A stretch of DNA of 64,000 nt, from contig JAUIGE010000008.1 of assembly GCA_030430205.1 (NCBI GenBank), positions 1 to 64,000 of the forward strand. The letters run 5' to 3'. Below the pieces are notes generated by a model. The model was not told the origin of the DNA. It searched no databases and was given only the letters and a program-made list of their open reading frames with translations. This document shows positions 34,045 to 42,586 of the stretch, in pieces. Positions within the stretch are counted from its first letter, which is position 1. Each line of letters opens with the position of its first letter. Source of the stretch: Bacteroidia bacterium (GTDB lineage: Bacteria > Bacteroidota > Bacteroidia > J057). Made by a program: the position numbers and the translations under genes.

Positions 34045-35511
34045 TTATTTCTTAGGAATCCGCTTCAACGTCTCCAACAAATACTTCCAGTATTTATCAA
34101 CAGTTTCTATCTCGCAACGCTCATCGGGAGAGTGCGGGCCTTTGATCGTAGGACCAAAGGAAATCATATCCAGATTTGTATAAACCTCCCCTATCAAACC
34201 ACATTCCAGCCCTGCATGTACAGCCACCACCTTGGCTTCTTTTCCAAACATTTCCTTGTACAAAGGCTTCATCACATCCATGATCTCGGATTGGGGATTG
34301 GGCTTCCAGCCGGGATAATCCCCTCCGTGCTCCACTTCAGCTCCTATCAGTTCAAAAGCAGCTGCGATGCTGTTGGCGACATCATCCTTGGCAGTGTTGA
34401 CAGATGAACGGGTCAGAAACTGAACCAGGATGTTGCCATCCTTAGCCAATACCCTGGCCAGGCTTGTGCTGGTCTCTACCAGGTTGGGAATATCTGCACT
34501 CATGCGGATCACCCCATTGATGGCGGCGTATAGCGCACTTACAAGCCCTTTTTGTACTGCCACAGGCAATACTTTTTCAGGCACCTCACTGGGCGGCAAT
34601 ACTTTCAATTCAACAGTCAGGTTTTTTTCCACGCTTCCCAGTTCTTCTTTGAGAATGGAAAACATATCCAAAACGTGGGCTTCAAAAGCATCTGAATTCT
34701 CGACGCCTACGATCACTTTGGCAACCGACTCCCGCGGAATGGCATTCCGCAGACTTCCCCCGTTTATCTCCGCTACGCGGAGACCAAATCGCTCATCGGT
34801 GCGATAGAGGATGCGGTTCATGAGTTTATTGGCATTGCCATGACCGAGGTGAATGTCTACCCCGGAGTGTCCTCCGAGTAGGCCTTTGACAACCAACTTG
34901 TAGGCTATGCCTACGGGTGCATTTTTCGGCTCATAGCCGAGGGTGATATTGGTATCTATGCCTCCGGCACACCCAATCGTCAATTCGCCCTCATCTTCGG
35001 TATCCGTATTGAGCAGGATATCACCTTTCACAAAACCAGGCTTGAGGCCTTTGGCACCGGTCATACCCGTCTCTTCATCTATGGTAAAAAGCGCTTCCAG
35101 CGGCCCATGAACAATGTCTTTTGCTTCCAGCAAAGCCATGATAGAAGCCACCCCCATCCCGTTGTCGGCTCCCAGCGTGGTGCCCCGGGCCTTCACCCAG
35201 CCATTGTCTATATATGACTGAATGCCTTCGGTATTGAAGTCAAATTTTGTATCAGAATTTTTCTGATGCACCATATCGAGATGTGCCTGCAAGACTACGG
35301 TCTTGCGGTCTTCCATGCCTGCGGTGGCAGGCTTGCGGATGAGGACATTTCCGACTTCGTCGACCTGGGTCTCGAGGCCGAGATCCTCCCCAAATTTTTT
35401 CATAAACGCGATCACGCGTTCTTCGTGCTTGGAGGGGCGTGGGACTTCGTTGAGTTTTTCAAAATTGGTCCAAACGGACTGTGGAGACAGGGTTGCTACT
35501 TCTTGATTCAT
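34045..35511 (-). CDS. pepD: aminoacyl-histidine dipeptidase (M20 family)
   Basis: 488 residues, the standard PepD length. It is a cytosolic Zn-dependent dipeptidase that splits Xaa-His (carnosine-like) dipeptides. M20 metal and catalytic motifs are present: LQAHLDMVHQK (first His and catalytic Asp), TLGADNGMGVA (bridging Asp), IDEETGMTGAKGL (catalytic Glu plus metal Glu), LLNTDTEDEGELTIGCAGG, and SFGPTIKGPHSPDER with the C-terminal His. It starts with ATG at 35511. It stands alone; an imperfect hairpin at about 35586-35615 separates it from the upstream minus-strand gene. Confidence 0.92.
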   Translation of the reverse strand: MNQEVATLSPQSVWTNFEKLNEVPRPSKHEERVIAFMKKFGEDLGLETQVDEVGNVLIRKPATAGMEDRKTVVLQAHLDMVHQKNSDTKFDFNTEGIQSYIDNGWVKARGTTLGADNGMGVASIMALLEAKDIVHGPLEALFTIDEETGMTGAKGLKPGFVKGDILLNTDTEDEGELTIGCAGGIDTNITLGYEPKNAPVGIAYKLVVKGLLGGHSGVDIHLGHGNANKLMNRILYRTDERFGLRVAEINGGSLRNAIPRESVAKVIVGVENSDAFEAHVLDMFSILKEELGSVEKNLTVELKVLPPSEVPEKVLPVAVQKGLVSALYAAINGVIRMSADIPNLVETSTSLARVLAKDGNILVQFLTRSSVNTAKDDVANSIAAAFELIGAEVEHGGDYPGWKPNPQSEIMDVMKPLYKEMFGKEAKVVAVHAGLECGLIGEVYTNLDMISFGPTIKGPHSPDERCEIETVDKYWKYLLETLKRIPKK

Positions 35512-35585
35512 GTGCGTGGATGTAAATTTTCAGAAAATGATGGAAAAAATGATCCTGAAAGTTACGGATTTTTTTGAAGGGAAAG

Positions 35586-35615
35586 AGCCCAAACTTCAAG
35601 CTGAAGTTTGAGCCC
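35586..35615 (-). terminator. hairpin upstream of pepD
   Basis: CAAACTTCA and TGAAGTTTG form a 9-bp stem with an AGC loop, extended imperfectly by GAGCC/AGCCC. It lies ~60 bp after the stop of the frameshifted lipoprotein gene on the same strand, with no strong T-tract. Confidence 0.45.
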
Positions 35616-35673
35616 TTAGGTGAGGTCTCTTTAGTATCCACCCGTTTCTTATTCCTGGGGAAATGGCTTTCTC

Positions 35674-36154
35674 CTAATATTTCTCTTCCCTGAATTCCCC
35701 ATTGGGGAGAACAAATAGCTTTTTGACAATTCGACCGATAGGCGAATAAAAAATGGATGAGTCCTGATTTGCTCTGTTCCTAATGGCGCCATCAGGATAA
35801 AAGGCCTCCCACCATACCCATTCATTTTTGTCCTCCGGCCTACATTTAGATCCGTTATAGTAGGCTCTGGATTTAATCACATAGGAGGAGTCATATATAC
35901 TTTTCTCCTGTCTCAAAGATTTCCTCCCCTTTCAGGAGGGTGTGAAAGGCAGTATCCTTTATCCCTGTAATAACCATCTTTAGTTCATAACAGCAACGAC
36001 AGATGCAGATTCCCTGGTCCAGCCTATTATCACAGGCTGTAGGAATGATCCTTACCAATTGAGGAGCCAGTCTTGCGGCAGGCGTACTTACCTCATTGTA
36101 GGTGGATTTACAGGCCAGAAAGGAAAAGAGAATACAAAACCAGAGCTTTTTCAT
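35674..36154 (-). pseudogene. frameshifted small lipoprotein gene
   Basis: Two reading frames together make one protein. The first runs from the ATG at 36154 (KKLWFCILFSFLACKS, lipobox FLAC) to a premature stop at 35891. The second continues to 35674 (DSSYVIKSRAYYNGSKCRPEDKNEWVWWEAFYPDGAIRN ... LPNGEFREEKY). The switch is at a short TA repeat (TATATATG, about 35893-35900): adding one TA pair would join GEKYI to YDSSYV in frame. The joined protein would be ~160 residues with a MORN/toxin-antidote-like WEAFYPDGAIRN strand pattern. No family was recognised. It may be a true pseudogene, a sequencing error or a slip-strand switch. Confidence 0.55.
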
Positions 36155-36223
36155 ACTTGGATGGAGTTGGAAAATGGACTTATTTATAAAAGAGTTCAAT
36201 ACAGGACAATTTTTCAGGAAAGT

Positions 36224-36427
36224 CCCCCAAAGTCCCGAAGGGACGCCATATTCAGCATGGGGCGAAGCCCCATGAAGGTGAACGACTCCCATAGAAGTCC
36301 TGAAAGGACGACATATCTTAAAACGCCATACCCAATATATCGCCCTTTCAGGGCTTTAATGCCTGGTCTTAATCGAAGGATCGGGCTTTGCCCGATCGTA
36401 GTATATAGCGTCCCTTCAGGACTTTGA
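36224..36427. repeat. 204-bp multi-hairpin intergenic element, copy A
   Basis: Six short stem-loops follow one another: GTCCCGAAGGGAC, ATGGGGCGAAGCCCCAT, GTCCTGAAAGGAC, GCCCTTTCAGGGC, GATCGGGCTTTGCCCGATC and a final GTCCCTTCAGGAC. The same order and length recur at 56081-56284 and 56478-56681, with some base changes in copy A. Short ORFs across it are artefacts. Confidence 0.85.
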
Positions 36428-36702
36428 GGATGTTTATAATTCATGACTTTCATTTTTTGTCCTGTACTAAGATAAAAGAGATAATTTTTCATTCCTTCCA
36501 CAATTTTCAGCTTTTCGGCTCAATGCCTGAAATAATTTGAAGGAAATATTCACCCGAAGGGAGATGTGCCTTGGGGATTTCTTCAATTGTGGACTGATTG
36601 GGAGAAAACAGGAATTGCTTTTGGCACCTCCCCCAATCCACATGCTGTGGAAATCTCCCCGGCATCTTAGGGAAAATCAGGCTAACTTTATATCCTAAAG
36701 AA

Positions 36703-36769
36703 GTTTCGGGTTTCGGGTTTTGAGTTTCGTGTATGGCTCACCCGAAACCCGAAACACAAAACCCGAAAC
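36703..36769. repeat. inverted heptad array upstream of dnaE
   Basis: Four GTTTCGG-type heptads face four CCCGAAA-type heptads across a centre at about TGGCTC (36733-36739), giving a hairpin with arms near 28 bp. It ends 9 bp before the dnaE start codon. It is the only one of the arrays that is palindromic. Confidence 0.8.
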
Positions 36770-36778
36770 TTTCCGCGA

Positions 36779-39700
36779 ATGCCAGACTTCATCCATCTCC
36801 ACAACCACACCGAATTCAGCCTGCTCGACGGAGCAGCCAAAATAGCCGATATGACCGCCAAAGCCGCATCCTGCGGCATGTCTCACGTGGCCATTACCGA
36901 CCACGGCAATATGTTTGGCGTCCCCAAATTCGTGCTGGCAGCACGCCGAAATAACATCAAGCCGATCGTCGGCTGCGAGTTCTACATCGTAGATGGCGAC
37001 TCTACCGAGCGCATCAAAGGCACCAGGCGCTACCATCAGATCATGTGGGCAAAAAATGCCGAAGGCTACCGCAACCTGATCAAGCTCTGCTCCTACGGCT
37101 ATACTGATGGCTATTACTACAAGCCACGCATCGATAAAAACATCCTGCGCCAGCATGCCGAAGGCGTCATCGCCTCCACCTGTTGCCTGGCTTCCCAGGT
37201 CAACCAAACCCTGCTCAACGAGGGAGAAGTGGCGGGCGAAAAAATGTTGATGGAATACATCGACATGTTTGGCAAGGAGAACTACTATATCGAAGTCCAG
37301 CGACATACGCTGGGCGATATGGAAAAATGCAACGAATGGCTGCTGCGCATGGCCAAAAAGCATGACCTCAAGGTCATCGCCACCAACGATGTTCACTACG
37401 TGAACAAAGAAGACGCCGACGCGCATGACATGCTGCTCGCCCTTCAGACACAGTCTGACTATGCCGACCCCAACCGCTTTCGCTTCACCGACGACAAAGG
37501 CCGCCTCAATCCGCGCTTCTACTTCAAGGATCAAACCGAGATGATCGAGCTTTTCCAGGACATCCCCTGGGCGCTCGACCAGACCAAAGAGCTCGCAGAG
37601 CGCTGCGATTTTGAGATGAACCTGACCGGTGAGATGATCCTGCCCCAGTACAAAGTACCGGAGCAATACAAGGACATGGACGACTACCTCAAGGCCATGG
37701 TCTGGGAAAGGGTCCCCCGAAGGTATAGCGAAGTCACCAGCGAAATCCAGGAGCGGATCGATCATGAGCTCAAGATCATCAAGCGCATGGGTTATGCGGG
37801 CTACTTCCTTATCGTGCAGTCATTTACCACGGTGGCGAGGGAAAAAGGGGTATATGTAGGTCCGGGCAGGGGTTCGGCGGCGGGAAGCGTGGTCGCTTAT
37901 GTGCTGGGGATCATTGACATTGATCCTTTGACTTATGACCTGCTGTTTGAGCGATTTCTCAACCCGGAACGGGTATCGCCTCCTGATATCGACATCGACT
38001 TTGACGATGAGGGGCGGCAGGAGGTCATCGACTATGTCGTGGAAGAATACGGACGTAAGTCCGTGAGTCAGGTGATCACCTATGGTACCATGGGTGCCAA
38101 AACGGCTTTGCGCGACGTGGGTCGCTCCCTGGGCATTCCGCTCTCGGAAGTCAACCGCATCGCCAAGCTCATCCCGGATAAACCGGGGATGTCTTTCAAA
38201 AAGGCAATAGATTCTGAAAACAATCCCGACCATGCAGAAGAGTTGGCCGAGCTCTTTAGCAGCCCCGACCCGCAGGTCAAAAAGATGATGACTTTTGCCA
38301 AAACCCTGGAGGGCACCGCCCGCCATACAGGCGTGCACGCCTGTGCCGTCATCATCGCGCCCGATGAGATCACCAACTATGTGCCTGTCTCCAAGGCAAA
38401 AGATGATGCCATCATCACCCAATATGACGGCCCTATGGCCGAGATGTGCGGCCTGCTGAAGATGGACTTCCTGGGCCTCAAGACCCTTTCCATCATCAAA
38501 ACCGCCGTCAAACTGGTAAAAGAAGTTCACGGAATCGAGGTAGACCCGGATGAAATCCAGCTCACCGACGAAAAGACCTACGAGCTCTACCAGCGAGGCG
38601 ATACCGTAGCGACCTTCCAGTTTGAGTCCGACGGCATGCGCAAGTACCTGCGCCAGCTCAAACCCACCAATATTGAGGACCTGATCGCGATGAACGCCCT
38701 TTATCGTCCCGGTCCGATGGACAATATCCCCTCCTTCGTCAACCGAAAAAACGGAACCGAAAAGATCGAGTATCCCCACGAAATGCTCGAACCCATCCTC
38801 AAAAATACCTACGGCATCATGGTCTACCAGGAGCAGATCATGCAGGTAGCCCAGAAGATGGGCAGCTACTCCCTCGGCGGCGCGGACCTGCTCAGGCGAG
38901 CCATGGGTAAGAAGAAGATGGATGTCATGCAGAAGGAGAAAGCCAACTTCGTCAAAGGCGCTGAGGATCAGGGCGTAGACAAAGGTGTAGCGGATGGCGT
39001 TTTTGCGCTGATGGAGAAGTTTGCGTCTTATGGCTTCAACAAGTCTCACGCTGCAGCCTACTCCGTCCTCGCCTTCAAAACGGCCTATATGAAGGCCCAT
39101 TACCCTGCGGAATACATGGCATCGGTCCTCACGCACAACGTGAGTGACATCAAGAAGATTACCTTCTTTATCGAGGAATGCCGGCGCATGGGCATCAAAG
39201 TGCTGCGCCCGGATGTGAATGAATCCCGAAAATTGTTTTTTGTTAATAAACAGGGACAGATCCGATTTGGCCTATCGGCCATCAAGGGTGTCGGCAGCGC
39301 CATCGTGGAGGCGCTCATAGAAGAAAGAGATGAAAATGGCCCCTATGAGTCCATTTTTGACCTGACGACGCGCCTCGCTGGTCAAAGCCTCAGCCGCAAA
39401 ACCATGGAATCCCTAGCCTATGCAGGGGCATTTGACAGCTTTGGGATCAAGCGTTTTCAATATTTTCTCCATTCCAATCCCAATGAAGAAGTCTCCGTAC
39501 TCGACAAAGCCATCCAATATGGCCGCAAGGTACATGCAGAAAAGAGCAGTATGCAGATCAGCCTCTTCGGCGGTGTCGATAGCAGTGGGGGCCTCGAAGA
39601 GCCACCCATCCCCATGGGCACCATGCAAAATGGCCGTGTTGTCGAATCCTGGAGCAGGCTGCAGGAACTCAACTTTGAAAAGGATGTGATCGGCTTTTAC

Positions 39701-40285
39701 CTCTCAGGCCATCCCCTGGAGCGCTACAAATGGCAGATCGAAACTTTCTGCAAGCCCATTGCAGAAATTGAAAACTACCGCGACCGGACCGTCAGCATCG
39801 CTGGCATCGTGACTTCAGCACGGGATCGCATCTCCGGCAAGGGAAATAAATTCATGACCTTTGGCGTCGAAGACTTCACCGGCGGCATAGATCTCGCCCT
39901 CTTTGGCGACAGCTATGTCGAAATGCGCAACGCCATCCGCCCCGATGAAATGATTTTCATCACAGGCACCTACCAGCCCCGCTGGAAAGACCCAACAGAA
40001 TACGAACTGCGCATCAGCGACATCAAACTCATGGACGAAGAACTGTTTGAAAAAATGATCAAACACGTCAAAATACGCCTCGACAATGCCCTGCTCACCT
40101 CCGACACCGTCGCAGAACTCGACAAAATCATCCAGGAACACCCCGGCAAATACAACCTGTTTTTTAGCATAAAAGACATGAACCTGGGCGCCGTGAACGT
40201 AGTCGCATCAGATATCGGGGTGGAAGCAAATGCTGAATTTATCCAGGGCGTGAGGGATCTGGGACTGAAGATGGAATTGGTGTAA
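36779..40285 (+). CDS. dnaE: DNA polymerase III subunit alpha
   Basis: 1168 residues, a typical DnaE. It is the replicative C-family polymerase. The PHP domain is at ~1-280 (LHNHTEFSLLDGAAKI, AITDHGNMFG). The catalytic palm has GPGRGSAAGSVVAY and PDIDIDFDD with D403, D405 and D407 in the range of the active-site aspartates; fingers YGIMVYQEQIMQVAQ and GGADLLRRAMGKKK follow. The helix-hairpin-helix region (~840-930) is followed by the OB domain (VSIAGIVTSARDRIS ... TGTYQPRW, ~1010-1090). The start ATG lies 9 bp from a palindromic heptad array with no obvious Shine-Dalgarno sequence. Confidence 0.96.
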   Translation: MPDFIHLHNHTEFSLLDGAAKIADMTAKAASCGMSHVAITDHGNMFGVPKFVLAARRNNIKPIVGCEFYIVDGDSTERIKGTRRYHQIMWAKNAEGYRNLIKLCSYGYTDGYYYKPRIDKNILRQHAEGVIASTCCLASQVNQTLLNEGEVAGEKMLMEYIDMFGKENYYIEVQRHTLGDMEKCNEWLLRMAKKHDLKVIATNDVHYVNKEDADAHDMLLALQTQSDYADPNRFRFTDDKGRLNPRFYFKDQTEMIELFQDIPWALDQTKELAERCDFEMNLTGEMILPQYKVPEQYKDMDDYLKAMVWERVPRRYSEVTSEIQERIDHELKIIKRMGYAGYFLIVQSFTTVAREKGVYVGPGRGSAAGSVVAYVLGIIDIDPLTYDLLFERFLNPERVSPPDIDIDFDDEGRQEVIDYVVEEYGRKSVSQVITYGTMGAKTALRDVGRSLGIPLSEVNRIAKLIPDKPGMSFKKAIDSENNPDHAEELAELFSSPDPQVKKMMTFAKTLEGTARHTGVHACAVIIAPDEITNYVPVSKAKDDAIITQYDGPMAEMCGLLKMDFLGLKTLSIIKTAVKLVKEVHGIEVDPDEIQLTDEKTYELYQRGDTVATFQFESDGMRKYLRQLKPTNIEDLIAMNALYRPGPMDNIPSFVNRKNGTEKIEYPHEMLEPILKNTYGIMVYQEQIMQVAQKMGSYSLGGADLLRRAMGKKKMDVMQKEKANFVKGAEDQGVDKGVADGVFALMEKFASYGFNKSHAAAYSVLAFKTAYMKAHYPAEYMASVLTHNVSDIKKITFFIEECRRMGIKVLRPDVNESRKLFFVNKQGQIRFGLSAIKGVGSAIVEALIEERDENGPYESIFDLTTRLAGQSLSRKTMESLAYAGAFDSFGIKRFQYFLHSNPNEEVSVLDKAIQYGRKVHAEKSSMQISLFGGVDSSGGLEEPPIPMGTMQNGRVVESWSRLQELNFEKDVIGFYLSGHPLERYKWQIETFCKPIAEIENYRDRTVSIAGIVTSARDRISGKGNKFMTFGVEDFTGGIDLALFGDSYVEMRNAIRPDEMIFITGTYQPRWKDPTEYELRISDIKLMDEELFEKMIKHVKIRLDNALLTSDTVAELDKIIQEHPGKYNLFFSIKDMNLGAVNVVASDIGVEANAEFIQGVRDLGLKMELV

Positions 40286-40306
40286 ACAAGGTTTATTTAG
40301 ACTGTT

Positions 40307-41632
40307 ATGATCGAAAAAGCCATTTTACTCAAACAAGAATTAGATACACTGCGTCCGCTTAACAAAGAGGCGGAAGAGAGGATCATGCAAAAATTTCGTC
40401 TCGACTGGAATTATCATTCCAACCACCTGGAAGGAAATACCCTGACTTATGGCGAAACAAAAGCGCTCATTTTATTTGGAATTACTGCTCAGGGAAAACC
40501 GCTGAAAGATCATTTTGAGATCACCGGGCATGACGAAGCCATCAAATGGATCATCGACATTGTCTCTCAACAACGGCCATTAACAGAGAACTTCATTCGG
40601 GAGTTGCACAAATTAATTCTAAAAGAACCTTATGAGGTAGATGCCATCACACCAGATGGAAAACCGACCAAAAGAAAGATAAATATTGGGGTATATAAAT
40701 CTTCCCCCAACCATGTTCGAACGATAACAGGTGAGATTTTCAGGTTTGCTACGCCGGAAGAAACACCAGCCAAGATGCATGATCTTCTTTCCTGGTACAG
40801 ACAGGAAATAGAAAAAGAAGTCATCAATCCCATCATTCTTGCTGCTGAGTTTCATTACAAATTCATTCGAATTCATCCATTTGATGACGGCAATGGCCGC
40901 ACCGCCAGGATACTGATGAATTTTATTCTGATGCAGTTTGCATATCCGCCAGTTATCATCAAGACAGAAGATAAGGAAAACTATTTTGCTGCACTTAGGC
41001 AGGCAGATGCGGGTTTGATCATACCGTTTGTTGAGTATATCGCGCAAAACCTGGTTCGGTCTTTAGAGATTATGATTAAAGGAGCAAAAGGGGAAAGTAT
41101 TGAAGAGCCGGATGATTTGGAGAAGGAGATTGCGTTGTTGAAGCAGAAGGTGAAATCTGTGGAGAAGAAGGTGGAGAAACAGAAAAATGAGGAAAGTTTA
41201 CATGAGGTAATTGATCATTCTTTTTCAAAACTCTTTCAACTGTTTAAAAAAAAGGGAGCATTACTTGAATCATTTTATTCAAACTCTCAACTTTTTGTAC
41301 CGCTCAATCATACCAAGGTAACAGAGTTCGATAATGATTTTAGTCCTGTAAAAGAAGAATTGAAAAACCCTCATTCATATATCATCAGGCTTATTTATCA
41401 ATACACTCATTTCAAATATGAGGAATTAGGGGAAATCGATTTCCTCTCTAAAATTTCCTTTAATTTTAAACGGAATAATTACCTGGTACATTCATCTGAC
41501 AATAAATTGACTTTTACAAAGCTATATGGCGAGCAGTTGGAGGATGAAGAAATTATGGCTCTGGTTAATAATGAAATAAGACGCCATAAATCTTTTATTG
41601 AAAAGAAACTGGAAGAGTTAAATAGGAAATAA
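40307..41632 (+). CDS. Fic family AMP-transferase with N-terminal inhibitory helix
   Basis: 441 residues. The Fic core carries HPFDDGNGRTAR (H190 to R201), matching the active HxFx(D/E)GNGRxxR. An inhibitory motif SNHLEGN (S38, E42, G43) lies N-terminal, which makes this a class II Fic protein that is auto-inhibited until E42 moves. Such enzymes transfer AMP, or in some cases other phosphate groups, to Tyr/Ser/Thr of target proteins. After ~245 come a charged coiled coil (~255-300) and a 140-residue C-terminal domain (YIIRLIYQYTHFKYEELGEIDF) that I do not recognise and that is richer in AT. It starts 21 bp after dnaE. The target is unknown. Confidence 0.88.
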   Translation: MIEKAILLKQELDTLRPLNKEAEERIMQKFRLDWNYHSNHLEGNTLTYGETKALILFGITAQGKPLKDHFEITGHDEAIKWIIDIVSQQRPLTENFIRELHKLILKEPYEVDAITPDGKPTKRKINIGVYKSSPNHVRTITGEIFRFATPEETPAKMHDLLSWYRQEIEKEVINPIILAAEFHYKFIRIHPFDDGNGRTARILMNFILMQFAYPPVIIKTEDKENYFAALRQADAGLIIPFVEYIAQNLVRSLEIMIKGAKGESIEEPDDLEKEIALLKQKVKSVEKKVEKQKNEESLHEVIDHSFSKLFQLFKKKGALLESFYSNSQLFVPLNHTKVTEFDNDFSPVKEELKNPHSYIIRLIYQYTHFKYEELGEIDFLSKISFNFKRNNYLVHSSDNKLTFTKLYGEQLEDEEIMALVNNEIRRHKSFIEKKLEELNRK

Positions 41633-41659
41633 CAAACGTTTTTGTCAAAATCTCCCCCC

Positions 41660-42499
41660 ATGCAAATCACAGACATCTCCGGCTCCTTCACCCTCCACAA
41701 TGGCGTCAAGATGCCCTACCTCGGGCTAGGCGTATACCAAAGCAAAGACGGAGCAGAAGTCATTCAAGCCATCAAATGGGCGCTGGAAGCGGGCTACCGC
41801 CACATAGACACCGCCGCCATTTACCACAATGAAGAAGGCGTAGGCGAAGGCATCCGCCAAAGCGGGCTCCCCCGCGAAGAGGTCTTTGTCACCAGCAAAG
41901 TATGGAATAGCGATCAGGGTTATGAAAGCACGCTGCGCGCTTTTGATACCAGCTTACGCAAGCTAAAACTCGATTACCTCGACCTCTACCTGATCCACTG
42001 GCCGGGAAATGACAAAAACACTTTTGTGCAGACCTGGAGGGCCCTGGAGTACCTGTACAAAGAGGGAAAAGTCCGCGCCATAGGCGTGAGTAACTTTTTG
42101 CAGCATCACCTGGAAGCTTTGCTTCCGGAGGTGGAGATCGTCCCCATGGTCGATCAGTTGGAATTTCATCCCCGACTTGTCCAACAAAGCCTTCAGGATT
42201 TCTGCAAAAGCCATAAAATTCAATACGAAGCCTGGTCGCCCATCATGAAGGCAAGGGTGATGGACATAGCAGAATTACAAAAATTAGGAGAGAAATATGG
42301 CAAAACCCCCATTCAGATCGTGCTGCGTTGGGATTTGCAAAAAGGGGTGGTGACCATCCCCAAATCTGCCAAACAGGCCCGCATTCTGGCAAATACAGCC
42401 ATTTTTGATTTCGAATTGACAGCCGAAGAAGTTGCTATGATTGATGGACTGGACAGGCATCAGCGGATTGGACCTGATCCGGATAGCTTTGGGTTTTGA
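41660..42499 (+). CDS. aldo/keto reductase
   Basis: 279 residues from the ATG at 41660; a TTG 18 bp upstream is in frame but unneeded. It is an NADPH-dependent AKR barrel of the 2,5-diketogluconate-reductase/AKR5-like type. The tetrad is D50, Y55 (AAIYHNE), K80 (TSKVWN) and H113 (LIHWPG). VRAIGVSNF and the cofactor-binding IPKSAKQARI are present. It ends in DPDSFGF, usual for this subgroup. It reduces carbonyls; the substrate is not predictable. It is last of the plus-strand genes from dnaE on. Confidence 0.9.
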   Translation: MQITDISGSFTLHNGVKMPYLGLGVYQSKDGAEVIQAIKWALEAGYRHIDTAAIYHNEEGVGEGIRQSGLPREEVFVTSKVWNSDQGYESTLRAFDTSLRKLKLDYLDLYLIHWPGNDKNTFVQTWRALEYLYKEGKVRAIGVSNFLQHHLEALLPEVEIVPMVDQLEFHPRLVQQSLQDFCKSHKIQYEAWSPIMKARVMDIAELQKLGEKYGKTPIQIVLRWDLQKGVVTIPKSAKQARILANTAIFDFELTAEEVAMIDGLDRHQRIGPDPDSFGF

Positions 42500-42502
42500 T
42501 TT

Positions 42503-42542
42503 GTTTCAAATAGCTCGTTTTTTAAGCTAAAATCTTTGAAAC
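42503..42542. terminator. inverted repeat between convergent genes
   Basis: GTTTCAAA (42503-42510) and TTTGAAAC (42535-42542) form an 8-bp outer stem with an inner AGCT..AAGCT pair and a T-run. It separates the aldo/keto reductase gene from the minus-strand DUF5723 gene and may terminate the former. Confidence 0.4.
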
Positions 42543-42586
42543 ACCTATCTTTCGCGCCAAATTTTGGCAGAATCAGGGGTTGATTG

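Larger units (their letters stand above)
36155..36778. other. intergenic with multi-hairpin repeat and heptad palindrome
   Basis: It contains copy A of the 204-bp hairpin element (36224-36427) and the heptad palindrome before dnaE (36703-36769). Between them, 36428-36700 holds no ORF. The stretch GGGGATTTC ... GAAATCTCCCC (36571-36658) can form an imperfect hairpin. TAACTTTA near 36682 is a weak -7-like candidate for dnaE. Confidence 0.5.

Noticed and set aside
37820-39136. 438-codon minus-strand ORF
   Set aside because: Antisense shadow of dnaE with the typical long open antisense frame of a GC-balanced gene.
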